A stretch of DNA of 27,608 bases from JAUIAI01 sp049680625. GTDB lineage: Bacteria; Pseudomonadota; Gammaproteobacteria; Burkholderiales; Burkholderiaceae_E. Location: contig JBAUID010000042.1 of NCBI GenBank assembly GCA_049680625.1, positions 1-27,608 on the forward strand, in the 5' to 3' direction. The translations under genes were made by a program, and so were the position numbers. Below, piece by piece: positions 1 to 8,164 of the stretch (positions are counted from its first letter, which is position 1; the number at the start of each line of letters is the position of its first letter). Below the pieces are notes generated by a model. That model was not told where the DNA came from, made no database searches, and saw only the letters and a program-made list of their open reading frames with translations.

Positions 1-18
1 GCGATTCGCCGCAAGTTT

Positions 19-1104
19 TCAATCGGCGATTTGGTACCAGGCAACCCCGGTGCTATCAAGCTGACGGGTTGCCTCGCCCCGAACCAGCAGGTAATTCAGA
101 TGCGCAAGGGCTTCACCAGTGGCCATACTGAGCAACCCGGTGCCTTTGATCTCGCGCGCAAACAAAGCGCCGAAAACATCCACCGCACGCTTGCGCTGGG
201 CAAGACTCTTTCGCAGGCGCTTCAAACCGGTATGGTGTCCGCGATCCAGGGCATCAAGCCGGGTATGCAGACCTTTGAACGGCGTATTGTGTGAGGGTAG
301 AACAAGCACGTCATCGGGCACTTGCGCGCGTATCGCCGCAATCGAATCGATCCAGTCGCCGAGCGGGTCAGCATCTGGCTCAGTAGGAAACACCGAAACG
401 TTCGATGAAATCTTCGGTAGCACCTGATCGCCCGAAATCAACAGCTTTAGCGCCGGGCAATATAAACAAGCGTGTTCAGGCGAGTGCCCACGACCAACCA
501 CAACCTGCCAGCGATGATCTCCAATGACAATTTTCTCACCATCTCTCATCCGGCGGATACTGTCTGGCAAAGCATGGATGTGGGTGCCATAGTTTCCAAA
601 CCGGGTTCGGTAGACTTCAATCGAGTCGTCATCCCAACCCGCCGCGCGGTAAAACCGAACGCCGTCGTTTGGTGCCTCCCGGCCGGTATCTGCAACCAGG
701 GTACGGCAGGTCAGGTATTCCTCCCGTGTCATCCACAACCGGCAATCGAAACGCCGGGTTATCCATCCGCTCATGCCGACGTGGTCGGGATGCATGTGGG
801 TTGCAAACACCCGGGTAACCGGTTTGCCCTGGAAAGAACCGTTCATGACCGCTTTCCATGCGGCCAATGCCTCCGGTGTCTGAGCACCGCTGTCGATGAC
901 TGCCCAGCCATTGCCGTCGGCAATGGCATACAAATTAATATGGTCAAGCGCAAACGGCAGCGGCATCCGGATCCACAACACCCCCGGGGCGACCTCAAGA
1001 GTCTCGCCGGCCGAAGGAAACGCCTCGAATGGATAAATCAGGCCCCGGTTCTTATCGGCCGGGCCGGGTTTGCCTGATTCAGTTTTATCCATTCGATTTA
1101 TCAC
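19..1104 (-). CDS. MBL-fold metallo-hydrolase
   Basis: Metallo-beta-lactamase-fold hydrolase of 361 aa, probably cytoplasmic because no signal peptide is seen. The metal-binding signature T-H-M-H-P-D-H lies at residues 102-108 (H103, H105, D107, H108). Further expected ligands are H207 (GRGHSPEH), D226 (SGDQVL) and H272 (LPSHNTPF), so both metal sites look complete. The C-terminal ~80 residues (TRLDALDRGHHTGLKRLRKSL...) resemble the helical tail of the YcbL/LACTB2-like hydrolases, which act on thioesters or similar esters; the substrate is unknown. The start is GTG at 1104 or ATG at 1092 (M5); neither has a strong Shine-Dalgarno. It lies 95 bp downstream of the lipoprotein gene on the same strand. 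The family call is firm, the substrate is not. Confidence 0.9.
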   Translation of the reverse strand: MINRMDKTESGKPGPADKNRGLIYPFEAFPSAGETLEVAPGVLWIRMPLPFALDHINLYAIADGNGWAVIDSGAQTPEALAAWKAVMNGSFQGKPVTRVFATHMHPDHVGMSGWITRRFDCRLWMTREEYLTCRTLVADTGREAPNDGVRFYRAAGWDDDSIEVYRTRFGNYGTHIHALPDSIRRMRDGEKIVIGDHRWQVVVGRGHSPEHACLYCPALKLLISGDQVLPKISSNVSVFPTEPDADPLGDWIDSIAAIRAQVPDDVLVLPSHNTPFKGLHTRLDALDRGHHTGLKRLRKSLAQRKRAVDVFGALFAREIKGTGLLSMATGEALAHLNYLLVRGEATRQLDSTGVAWYQIAD

Positions 1105-1199
1105 AAATGCCGCCGGCTTATGCCTGCTAAGTTTAAGAAAAGTTTGCCGGCGTCGTTGGGTTCGTTGGGATTCCGGCTAACAATGTCGTCAATAATTGC

Positions 1200-2237
1200 T
1201 CAATTGACGGTGAACTGCCCATCAGCAACGGTTGCAACCACTGTGTGCGATTCGGTCGTGGTACCTGCTGTAATCACGACATCGAAGCTAACTTCCGTTG
1301 CGCTTGCGCTGGTCACCGTCACGGTTGCTGAACCGTCCGCACCGGTGACGGTGAGGGATGAACCGATCTGCGGCACGCTGTTAACGACATTCCAGTTACT
1401 AAAGCTAACTTCTGCGTAACCTTCATCGTAGCTGATGACAGTGCTACCGGAATTTATACGATAAGAATCGGGATCACCCGTACCAGTAATATCAATCGAG
1501 TCAACCCGCACGCCGTCATAAACGATGCTCGCCGTACCATCGCCGCGAGCGGTAACGTCCATCGTGAAGCTTTCCGGGCCAAAGCTGATACCGTCTTCGT
1601 CGACACCGGTCAGTCCGTCAGCAGTAAGCCGGTAACTACCAACTAATCCAAGCCCGCCGGCATTCAAATCTAGTGGTTCCAGAAACGTCAGCGTAAACGT
1701 GCCACCAAACGAAAACGTCTGGCCTGTTGACAGCGTGATCGTGGTGTTCTGGAAGGCGGTCTGAATGTAAGTGCCGGCAGGCAGCGGCGCATTTGAATCA
1801 AAGTCGCTTTGATTCAAATTGCTGGAAATCGCAATAGCGCCAGTGCACGAGGTGACACTGCCCTGACCGTAAAACTCACCGACGGAATAGATATCTGAAC
1901 ACGCAAGCGTTTCACTAAATGCTTTTCGCGCAATGGCAGCCGTGGCCGATTTTATTGCCAAGGCGCCGCTTGTGCTTGTACTACTGCCCAGAGGTCCGAT
2001 GGGGCCGGCACGCTTGAAACTGTCTTGCGTGTTATTGACTACGTCGTCAGCGCCAACAACCAGGACAACCAGGTCTTTTGCCTCTTGCTCACTGGCGACC
2101 ATCGAGAATGTCCCGGTTGTCGGGACGACTGCGGCAGCGGGTGTTCCACCGCCACCTCCGCCACAAGCGACAAGTCCAGCTGATAAAAGCAACGCCGCAA
2201 TCAAGGTGCTGGATTTTTTAAATTCGATGACTTTCAT
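1200..2237 (-). CDS. Secreted lipoprotein of unknown function
   Basis: Protein of 345 aa with a clear lipoprotein signal: positively charged n-region (MKVIEFKK), hydrophobic stretch, then lipobox L-V-A-C with C25, followed by a poly-glycine run. The residue after Cys is Gly, not Asp, which fits outer-membrane sorting. The mature protein is rich in Ser, Thr, Gly and Val and reads as beta-strand repeats, with no enzyme motif that I recognise. Start choice is strong: a GGAGG Shine-Dalgarno within a GCCTCCGGAGGC dyad sits about 6 nt upstream of the ATG. A perfect 13-bp inverted repeat lies within the coding sequence (1791-1819). Function is unknown; a structural, adhesin-like or ligand-binding role is possible. 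Confidence 0.85.
   Translation of the reverse strand: MKVIEFKKSSTLIAALLLSAGLVACGGGGGGTPAAAVVPTTGTFSMVASEQEAKDLVVLVVGADDVVNNTQDSFKRAGPIGPLGSSTSTSGALAIKSATAAIARKAFSETLACSDIYSVGEFYGQGSVTSCTGAIAISSNLNQSDFDSNAPLPAGTYIQTAFQNTTITLSTGQTFSFGGTFTLTFLEPLDLNAGGLGLVGSYRLTADGLTGVDEDGISFGPESFTMDVTARGDGTASIVYDGVRVDSIDITGTGDPDSYRINSGSTVISYDEGYAEVSFSNWNVVNSVPQIGSSLTVTGADGSATVTVTSASATEVSFDVVITAGTTTESHTVVATVADGQFTVN
1791..1819. repeat. Perfect 13-bp inverted repeat inside the lipoprotein gene
   Basis: The arm ATTTGAATCAAAG (1791-1803) is followed by the loop TCG and the exact reverse complement CTTTGATTCAAAT (1807-1819). In the mRNA of the minus-strand lipoprotein gene it would form a tight 13-bp hairpin with a 3-nt loop. 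It falls on the SNLNQSDFDSNAP stretch of the protein. I see no function for it. Confidence 0.9.
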
Positions 2238-2387
2238 ATTGGCCTCCGGAGGCGCAAGGTAGTTCAGGAAATCGGTTAGGCATGGCCCGTCTAATTTAGG
2301 GGGTCCCTGATGTAGCTGAAGTATCTAAAGTAGCTGACGAACCGAACTTCGCAGTCTACCGGATTGCCGCAGCCGATCGACAACAAA

Positions 2388-3311
2388 CTAATCAACCGTT
2401 ACCCATTCTTGTTCAAAAACCCGCTGTAGTTTCTGTCCGCACACAACAATCCGGCCTTGCAGATTTAGTAGGGCACCGACAATCTGGTTTTCGTCACAAC
2501 AGCGCTGCGCGAATTGTTGCCCATGTTGAAGCGCCGTTTGAATGCTATCGGCATCCAGTGGCTCAACACCGGTTGTTACCAGGCGCTCACCCAGATCACT
2601 GTCAGGTGCCAGAACCAGCGCCGGCGCCCGCCTGACCCTTGAATCAGAAACCGGTAAATTGACAGCATTGGCAATTAAAGTAGCCGCAACATCTGCGGCT
2701 GCGGCGTCGCGTGCGAGCACAGTCACCGCGTCTGCAATGCCAAGGGAATGGCTTCGGCCACGCCATCCACTGGTCGCAATACCCCCGACACCGTCACCAA
2801 ACTCAATATCTATGCGTCCGCCGTCTCCCGCCAGTGATGGATCACTGCAGATAGCTGCCCTGTAGCGGGTTGCTGGAGTCAGCATAATGGCAATATCACC
2901 GCCATTATTGACGTAGGCCCGATCCAGTTTTGCGCTGGCGCAGAGCTGGCCGAGAACATGGTCGGCTACGGCACCTGCCACCGCAGCCATCGGGGTAACA
3001 AAACCGGCCTTGCCGAACGGTTGCACCGCCTGCATCATCCGCCTGGCGACCGGCCCAGTGACGGATAGCCCTGGATCGAGGTCGGGCGAAACACCGACTC
3101 GTAGTACTGCGAGTTCGTCAACCAGGGCTTGCAGCAAACCGTCAAATGCCCTGCTTGCGCATTCATACCCAATTTGCACTTGATCAGCGCTGCCAGACGC
3201 TTCGATGACAAGATCAATTGGCCCGTGTTGCAAGTGCAGCCGCTTCCCATCGGGAAGCAGTTGACCTAACGGCGGCATCACCAACGGAAATTTGTCGGCT
3301 GTAACGGCCAC
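2388..3311 (-). CDS. UPF0280 family protein (ApbE-like superfamily)
   Basis: Protein of 307 aa that I recognise as UPF0280/COG2122 from its overall sequence, for example the N-terminal PLGQLLPDGKRLHLQHGPIDLVIEASG, the glycine-rich AYVNNGGDIAI segment and the GIATSGWRGRSHSLGIADAVTVLA segment. The family has a fold related to ApbE, the FMN transferase that attaches flavin covalently to Thr or Ser of target proteins; biochemistry for UPF0280 itself is not established to my knowledge. The GTG start at 3311 lies inside the 3' end of the upstream hydroxynicotinate-reductase-like gene (34-bp overlap), so the two are translationally coupled. The TSGWRGRSHSLGIADAVTV segment resembles the ApbE T-S-G-x-Y...H-H-I-x-D-P region. 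I infer that it modifies or matures its overlapping partner. Confidence 0.85.
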   Translation of the reverse strand: MAVTADKFPLVMPPLGQLLPDGKRLHLQHGPIDLVIEASGSADQVQIGYECASRAFDGLLQALVDELAVLRVGVSPDLDPGLSVTGPVARRMMQAVQPFGKAGFVTPMAAVAGAVADHVLGQLCASAKLDRAYVNNGGDIAIMLTPATRYRAAICSDPSLAGDGGRIDIEFGDGVGGIATSGWRGRSHSLGIADAVTVLARDAAAADVAATLIANAVNLPVSDSRVRRAPALVLAPDSDLGERLVTTGVEPLDADSIQTALQHGQQFAQRCCDENQIVGALLNLQGRIVVCGQKLQRVFEQEWVTVD

Positions 3312-4783
3312 TCATTATCTTCAGCAGGTGCCACACTAAACCCACCTTTCAAAATGTGATCGTTTTGCGGCCCGACGACACCAGCCAGCGCTTGCTCTAT
3401 CGTGACAATATGGCCCATATGGCCACCTAGTGCCTGGTAGTCAGCGCGACGCATCGTGAATTCAATCGGTGCGACCAACGCTGGTGTCGGCACGTATCCG
3501 AACGCGCCAGACGGCACTCGGCTGACATCAACCATTATTGTGATGCCACCGCCAGGCCAAACATAGACCGGGGCGCCACCACAAGTGACGTAAGTTAAGC
3601 GTCCGCGCACCGAGCGAGTGAGATTCACCGGGTTCTCGGTAACGCCTGAGCGTAGCGAGCCCCCGGCCCCGCCCATGAATAACACGGTACACAACGCGGG
3701 TTCACAGTTTTCGGCGATGCGCTGAACTGACGGTAACAACCTGGCAGGCATATCGCGCAGAACCGGTACCAGGGCATCATCCAGCTCGTAATAGGCCGCG
3801 TGCTCCCCTGTTGTCGAAACCATCAGCATCGACTGGCCAGCGTGCGCAAGCTTCTGGTCAAAGCCTTCAATAATTGTCAGTGGGTCTTGCAAATCAGTCC
3901 CTCCCCAACCAGTGCCTGGGTCAGCGACCTGAAAATACCGCCCCGGGGTCGAACGACGGCCTTTAATGCGAATCCCGCTTTCCGGCCAGCCAATCACCTT
4001 GCCGGCCTGATGCTCAGACATCACACCGGTGATATGGTCGTCCACCACAACAACCTCATCAACCAAATCTTTCCATTGTGAGGCAAACATGCCAACCGTT
4101 GCGGAACCACAACCGACGCGCATGCGTTCCTCCTGTTCACCGTTGACAATCGGCGGCATGCCTGATTGAACGATAACGGTCGACCCATCGTCGATATTCA
4201 GTTCTACCGCTTCCCGGTTACACAATGCCAGCAACGTGTCACAAGTTACCCGCCCTTCTTTCTTTGAACCACCGGTTAAATGATTGACCCCCCCCAGGGA
4301 CAACATTTGCGAGCCATATTCACCGGTGGTGACATGGCCAACAGCCTCACCCCTGGCCCGCACCAGGCTACGCTCTGGCCCAAGGTGGCGATCGGTATCA
4401 ATTTTCACCTTAACCCCGCAATAACTGAATATGCCTTCAGTTACTACCGTGACCATATCTACCCCATCCAGCTGGCTGGATACAATAAACGGCGCAGGTT
4501 TGTAATCCGGATATGTAGTGCCGGCTCCAATGGCCGTCACAAAGGCATCCGCTGGCTGAACAACATCTCCGGCCCAGTCTGCGGCATTGCCCGAAGCCGG
4601 CAAAAACGGGACAGCCTGACCGCCCGCTACCTGCTGGCGATTCAAAACCGTTAAGGCATCCAGACGCACCAGTTCTCCGGCAACGTTGGCGTACCGGTCG
4701 CAGGCACCGGATTTTCCGTCAGCGATGTAACACATGACGGGGCAGGCATCACACCGAATTTTTTCTGAAACCTGCTTTGTCAT
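3278..4783 (-). CDS. 6-hydroxynicotinate reductase-like iron-sulfur protein
   Basis: Protein of 501 aa. The N-terminus carries a cysteine cluster C11-x2-C14-x3-C18-x9-C28, suited to an Fe-S cluster. A second conserved-looking motif is F-S-Y-C-G-V-K-V-K near residue 120. The overall sequence matches what is annotated as 6-hydroxynicotinate reductase (ferredoxin-dependent reduction of 6-hydroxynicotinate in anaerobic nicotinate breakdown, known from Eubacterium barkeri, a protein of about this length). In proteobacteria the name is often transferred by homology and the true substrate may differ. The ATG has a GGATGG Shine-Dalgarno about 7 nt upstream. The 3' end overlaps the UPF0280 gene. A molybdopterin oxidoreductase subunit of the type used for N-heterocycle hydroxylation is nearby on the opposite strand, which supports heterocycle metabolism. 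Confidence 0.75.
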   Translation of the reverse strand: MTKQVSEKIRCDACPVMCYIADGKSGACDRYANVAGELVRLDALTVLNRQQVAGGQAVPFLPASGNAADWAGDVVQPADAFVTAIGAGTTYPDYKPAPFIVSSQLDGVDMVTVVTEGIFSYCGVKVKIDTDRHLGPERSLVRARGEAVGHVTTGEYGSQMLSLGGVNHLTGGSKKEGRVTCDTLLALCNREAVELNIDDGSTVIVQSGMPPIVNGEQEERMRVGCGSATVGMFASQWKDLVDEVVVVDDHITGVMSEHQAGKVIGWPESGIRIKGRRSTPGRYFQVADPGTGWGGTDLQDPLTIIEGFDQKLAHAGQSMLMVSTTGEHAAYYELDDALVPVLRDMPARLLPSVQRIAENCEPALCTVLFMGGAGGSLRSGVTENPVNLTRSVRGRLTYVTCGGAPVYVWPGGGITIMVDVSRVPSGAFGYVPTPALVAPIEFTMRRADYQALGGHMGHIVTIEQALAGVVGPQNDHILKGGFSVAPAEDNEWPLQPTNFRW

Positions 4784-4851
4784 ATCGCCATCCGGATTGT
4801 TGCGATCAGCTTAAGGATTCATCTTGCCCCCGCAGCTGGCTCACGAGTCAA

Positions 4852-4879
4852 TTGATCGAGTTAATTCTGCGGTTATCCT
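4852..4879 (+). promoter_or_regulatory. Possible sigma-70 promoter for the AhpD-like gene
   Basis: TTGATC (4852-4857) and TATCCT (4874-4879) are separated by 16 bp in the 161-bp divergent intergenic region, about 65 bp upstream of the AhpD-like start. The match is moderate and the spacing slightly short. Confidence 0.3.
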
Positions 4880-4944
4880 AGCGGATAGCGCAGCGGCAAA
4901 CAATCCAGCCGCCCGGACATCAGACAATCTATTCGGAGGTCGAT

Positions 4945-5349
4945 TTGAGTACTGTAAAACCACCCAAAAACCCGGAGCAGAACCCGCGGGTTAAAGCTGT
5001 CTTTGACGATATACGGGCGACCCGAAATACCGAATTCGTTGGCAACATCTGGCGCTACCTCGCCTTTGACCCGGGTCTACTCGAGAACGTATGGCTGGAT
5101 GTGAAGTCCGTCATGAGCGAAAGCTCTCATCTGGACCAGAAAACCAAAGAGATGATTTACGTGGCGGTATCGATTGCCAACGCCTGCAGCTACTGCATTC
5201 ATAGCCATACCGCTGCTGCAAAAGCCGCCGGCATGTCAGACGACGAGCATGCCGAACTGCTGCGTATTGTCTCGCTGGCTGCCAAAACGAATCACATCAT
5301 GACGTCTATGCAAGTGCCGGTTGATTCTGCCTTCGATGCCAGTGCCTGA
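4945..5349 (+). CDS. Carboxymuconolactone decarboxylase/AhpD-family protein
   Basis: Small helical protein of 134 aa with the family signature: KTKEMIYVAVSIANACSYCIHSHTAAAKAAGM, with the redox pair C81-x2-C84 and H88. This C-x-x-C-x3-H arrangement is that of AhpD-like alkylhydroperoxidases rather than of true carboxymuconolactone decarboxylases, so a thiol-based peroxide-reducing or electron-relay role is the better guess. The start is TTG, supported by a GGAGGT Shine-Dalgarno at 4935-4940. It is divergent from the hydroxynicotinate-reductase-like gene and 85 bp upstream of the molybdopterin subunit gene, so it may protect or serve that oxidase. Function is inferred from family only. Confidence 0.85.
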   Translation: MSTVKPPKNPEQNPRVKAVFDDIRATRNTEFVGNIWRYLAFDPGLLENVWLDVKSVMSESSHLDQKTKEMIYVAVSIANACSYCIHSHTAAAKAAGMSDDEHAELLRIVSLAAKTNHIMTSMQVPVDSAFDASA

Positions 5350-5434
5350 CGAAGTCACAACTGTCCCTGCTGGCTGCCTGACCTTGCACACTTCCTATTT
5401 AATCTGCCGCTAATCCGCGCACTACGGAGCTATC

Positions 5435-7759
5435 TTGACTGCACGAATCGAAGACAACCACTTGTTAACCGGGGACGGTAATTTCCTGGATGATGACACG
5501 CCAGAAAATTGTCTTGTCATGTGTGTTCTACGCTCACCTGTAGCGCACGGGCAGATTCGCCGCCTCGATATAAATACGGCCCAACAATCCGACGGGGTCG
5601 TTGCGATAATTACAGCCCAGGATTTACTTGGCCAGGGTATTGGCCCACTGAATTGCCGCGCGACAGTTAACGATATATCTGGCCAGCCGATGCGTGAACC
5701 CCTGCGCAATATTCTGGCCACTGGCAAGGTGGTTTACGTCGGACAGCCCGTCGCAGCGGTCATCGCCACCACCACATCAGCCGCCATGGATGCACTTGAC
5801 GCCATTGAACTCGAAATTGATGATCTGCCCGCGGTAGTTGATGTCACACAGGCATCGACAAAAGAAGCCATTTGGCCCGAGATCCCCGAGAATCGATCGT
5901 TCACCTGGCACCTGGGTAACACCGCAGAAACAACCGCAGCTTTTGGCGCAGCGACACATGTTTTTGAAGTGACGGTAGCCCACCCGAGAATTGCGATTGC
6001 GCCGATCGAAACCCGCGGCTGCCTGGCGTCTTATGATGCAGCCACAAAACAGTTCCAATTAGTAACCCCGAGCCAGGGAGTCGTTTCCTTACGCGCAGCA
6101 ATGTCAGAATGCCTCGGGGTTGATCTGAAAAGCGTTCGGGTGATCACCAATGACGTTGGCGGCAGTTTTGCTGTCAAAATCTGGCCCTATCCTGAACAAG
6201 TCCTGGCCTTGGTTGCTGCGCGACAGACCCGTCAACCGGTGAAATGGGTGGGTGGACGAATCGAATCATTCGGCAGTGACATCATGGGGCGAGCCAGGGT
6301 CGATCATGCCCGTCTCGCAACCGATGCCAACGGCAAGTTCCTCGGCTTCACTATAGAAGCCCAGGCAGATATGGGTGCTTTTCTGAACACGGCTGCCCCG
6401 TTGATTGTGACTGAAGGCTCGGTACGAACCCTGGGTAATACTTACCGCATACCGGCAACAACATATACGGTTAATGCCATGTTCACCAACCTGGTACCGA
6501 CTGACGCTTACCGCGGCGCCGGCAAACCCGAATCAACCGCCACCCTCGAACGCCTCATCGATATTGCCGCTAATGAGCTGGGCATTGATCCGTTTGACCT
6601 GCGGGAACAAAATCTGATTCAACCCGATGACATGCCATACCACATCCCGGTTGGTGTGACTTACGACTCAGGCAACTACCCCGAACTAGCCCGCCTCGCA
6701 CGGGAAGCATCTGATTGGGGGGGCTTCAATCAACGGAAGAGTCAAAGCAAAAACAACGGCCGGCTACGCGGTGCCGGCATTGGATTTTACGTGCATATAA
6801 CAGGCGGATCACCCGCTGAGCGCAGTGACGTCCGCGCCCTCGCTGACGGCACAGTTCTGGTGCGAACCGGCACTCAGGACACCGGTCAGGGCCATCGGAC
6901 GGCGCTGGCTATGGTGGCTGCCGAAGCCCTCGAATTGCCTTTGGACAACATTCGGGTCGAACAAGGAGACAGCGCCTGGCTCGATCAAGGTGGTGGCACA
7001 GGTGGCTCGAACTTAATGGCCATTGCCGGCAACAATGTTCACAAGACCTCATTGCAAATGATCGAACAAGCACGGGCTGTGAGTGCCGAACTACTGGAAG
7101 CTTCAGTTGTCGATATCGAATACCGTCAGGGCGTCTTTTCTGTAGCCGGTACCGATCGGCAAATTACCCTGGCACAGGTGGCCGCCGGCTTTGAACAACT
7201 ACCCGAGCAGGCTAAGGATGATGCCATGGGTGCCGGCTGTGTTGCCCAGCTGGACTTTGAAGGTATTCATGCAACCGCCCCAAGCGGCGCTTACGTTTGC
7301 GAAATAGAACTGGACCCGGAAACCGGTCAGGTCCGTGTCGACCGGTTCACCTGTGTCGACGACCTCGGCCGGATATTCAACCCGCAAACTGTTGACGGCC
7401 AATTGCACGGCAGTATTGCCCAGTCAATCGGTGAAGCCTTGATGGAAGGTATGCATTACGACGAGAGCGGCCAGATCCTGACCGGATCTTTGATGGACTA
7501 TCCATTACCGCGGGCAGACGATGTACCGAATATGACGTTACGCAAACACCAAACCGGCAGCCCAAACTCCGCGCTTGGGGTCAAAGGCGTCGGTGAGGTT
7601 GCATCCATTGGTGCGCCCGGCGTTATATTAAATGCAGTACACGACGCACTTAAACCGTATGGAGTGCGGCACCTCGACATGCCGTTAACCAGCGAAAAAA
7701 TATGGCGTTCAATACAAACGGGAAGAACCTTGCCAATTCGCAAGACAACTACGGCTTAA
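5435..7759 (+). CDS. Xanthine dehydrogenase-family molybdopterin-binding subunit
   Basis: Protein of 774 aa, full length for the CoxL/XdhB-type large subunit that binds molybdopterin cytosine dinucleotide and hydroxylates aldehydes or N-heterocycles. It begins with the usual R-I-E-D...L-L-T-G-D-G-N-F-L-D-D entry. Other family marks are GGSFAVK at 242-248 (usual form GGGFGxK), AYRGAGKPE at 359-367, DTGQGHRTALAMVAAEAL, and KGVGEVASIGAP, in which E721 is the expected catalytic glutamate. The start is TTG with a GGAG Shine-Dalgarno about 7 nt upstream. Partners normally encoded beside it (a 2Fe-2S small subunit and an FAD medium subunit) are absent from the window. Nicotinate or another heterocycle is a plausible substrate given the neighbouring hydroxynicotinate-reductase-like gene, but this is inference. 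Confidence 0.88.
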   Translation: MTARIEDNHLLTGDGNFLDDDTPENCLVMCVLRSPVAHGQIRRLDINTAQQSDGVVAIITAQDLLGQGIGPLNCRATVNDISGQPMREPLRNILATGKVVYVGQPVAAVIATTTSAAMDALDAIELEIDDLPAVVDVTQASTKEAIWPEIPENRSFTWHLGNTAETTAAFGAATHVFEVTVAHPRIAIAPIETRGCLASYDAATKQFQLVTPSQGVVSLRAAMSECLGVDLKSVRVITNDVGGSFAVKIWPYPEQVLALVAARQTRQPVKWVGGRIESFGSDIMGRARVDHARLATDANGKFLGFTIEAQADMGAFLNTAAPLIVTEGSVRTLGNTYRIPATTYTVNAMFTNLVPTDAYRGAGKPESTATLERLIDIAANELGIDPFDLREQNLIQPDDMPYHIPVGVTYDSGNYPELARLAREASDWGGFNQRKSQSKNNGRLRGAGIGFYVHITGGSPAERSDVRALADGTVLVRTGTQDTGQGHRTALAMVAAEALELPLDNIRVEQGDSAWLDQGGGTGGSNLMAIAGNNVHKTSLQMIEQARAVSAELLEASVVDIEYRQGVFSVAGTDRQITLAQVAAGFEQLPEQAKDDAMGAGCVAQLDFEGIHATAPSGAYVCEIELDPETGQVRVDRFTCVDDLGRIFNPQTVDGQLHGSIAQSIGEALMEGMHYDESGQILTGSLMDYPLPRADDVPNMTLRKHQTGSPNSALGVKGVGEVASIGAPGVILNAVHDALKPYGVRHLDMPLTSEKIWRSIQTGRTLPIRKTTTA

Positions 7760-8137
7760 ACTTGTCTTTAAAGTCGGAATACCAACGAGAAAGGGGTGGA
7801 CGGTTGTCGGTTATATCGCTGGCAGCCCAGACAATCCGCGCCCTGTCCATTTCTTCAGTAACTTCGCCATCAGGACAAATAATCTGGACTCGCCGCGGTA
7901 TTGGTCCTGTTTGACACCAACGGTGCCATCGTCAGCATTCCGGATGTGACAGCAACTTTGGCAAGCGCCCGCAATGGATCTCCACTGGCCTTTATCGACC
8001 CGGCAAATACAGCAGGTTTCTACCTGCAAATACAAAACGCCTGGCGCGCTCGAAATGCCGAATCTGTAACAGCCCAGCTTGATTCCGACGTCGCCCCACA
8101 TCTTGCAGCCCTTAAATATGACTTCGCTGGTCAATGA
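7760..8137 (+). pseudogene. Possible frameshifted, 5'-truncated gene remnant
   Basis: This 405-bp gap before the next gene has no intact convincing gene. Two protein-like reading frames abut on the plus strand. One frame, open from 7689 to 7947, reads VGYIAGSPDNPRPVHFF and NNLDSPRYW between about 7800 and 7901. A second frame continues at 7901 as VLFDTNGAIVSIPDVTATL and runs to the stop at 8137. Joined by one frameshift near 7900 they give about 120 residues of ordinary composition. The first frame has no ATG, GTG or TTG start in this stretch, and 7901 (TTG) has no Shine-Dalgarno. I do not recognise the family. A minus-strand frame here (7811-8164) is Cys-rich and less protein-like. It could also be non-coding. 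Confidence 0.3.
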
Positions 8138-8146
8138 TTTCCAGTA

Positions 8147-8161
8147 GCAGGCAGCGCCTGC
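8147..8161. terminator. Hairpin between convergent ends
   Basis: GCAGGC (8147-8152), a 3-nt loop AGC, and GCCTGC (8156-8161) form a perfect 6-bp GC-rich stem, just beyond the stop of the sigma-54 activator gene (minus) and just after the remnant's stop (plus). No clear U-tract follows on either strand, so efficient intrinsic termination is uncertain. Confidence 0.35.
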
Positions 8162-8164
8162 CAA

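Noticed and set aside
1148..1176. Possible terminator after the lipoprotein gene (GCCGG and CCGGC arms)
   Set aside because: The stem is only 5 bp with a loop near 20 nt, too weak to call.
7811..8164. A 117-codon minus-strand open frame in the gap after the molybdopterin subunit
   Set aside because: It is Cys-rich with no motif or ribosome binding site, and the opposite strand gives more protein-like frames.
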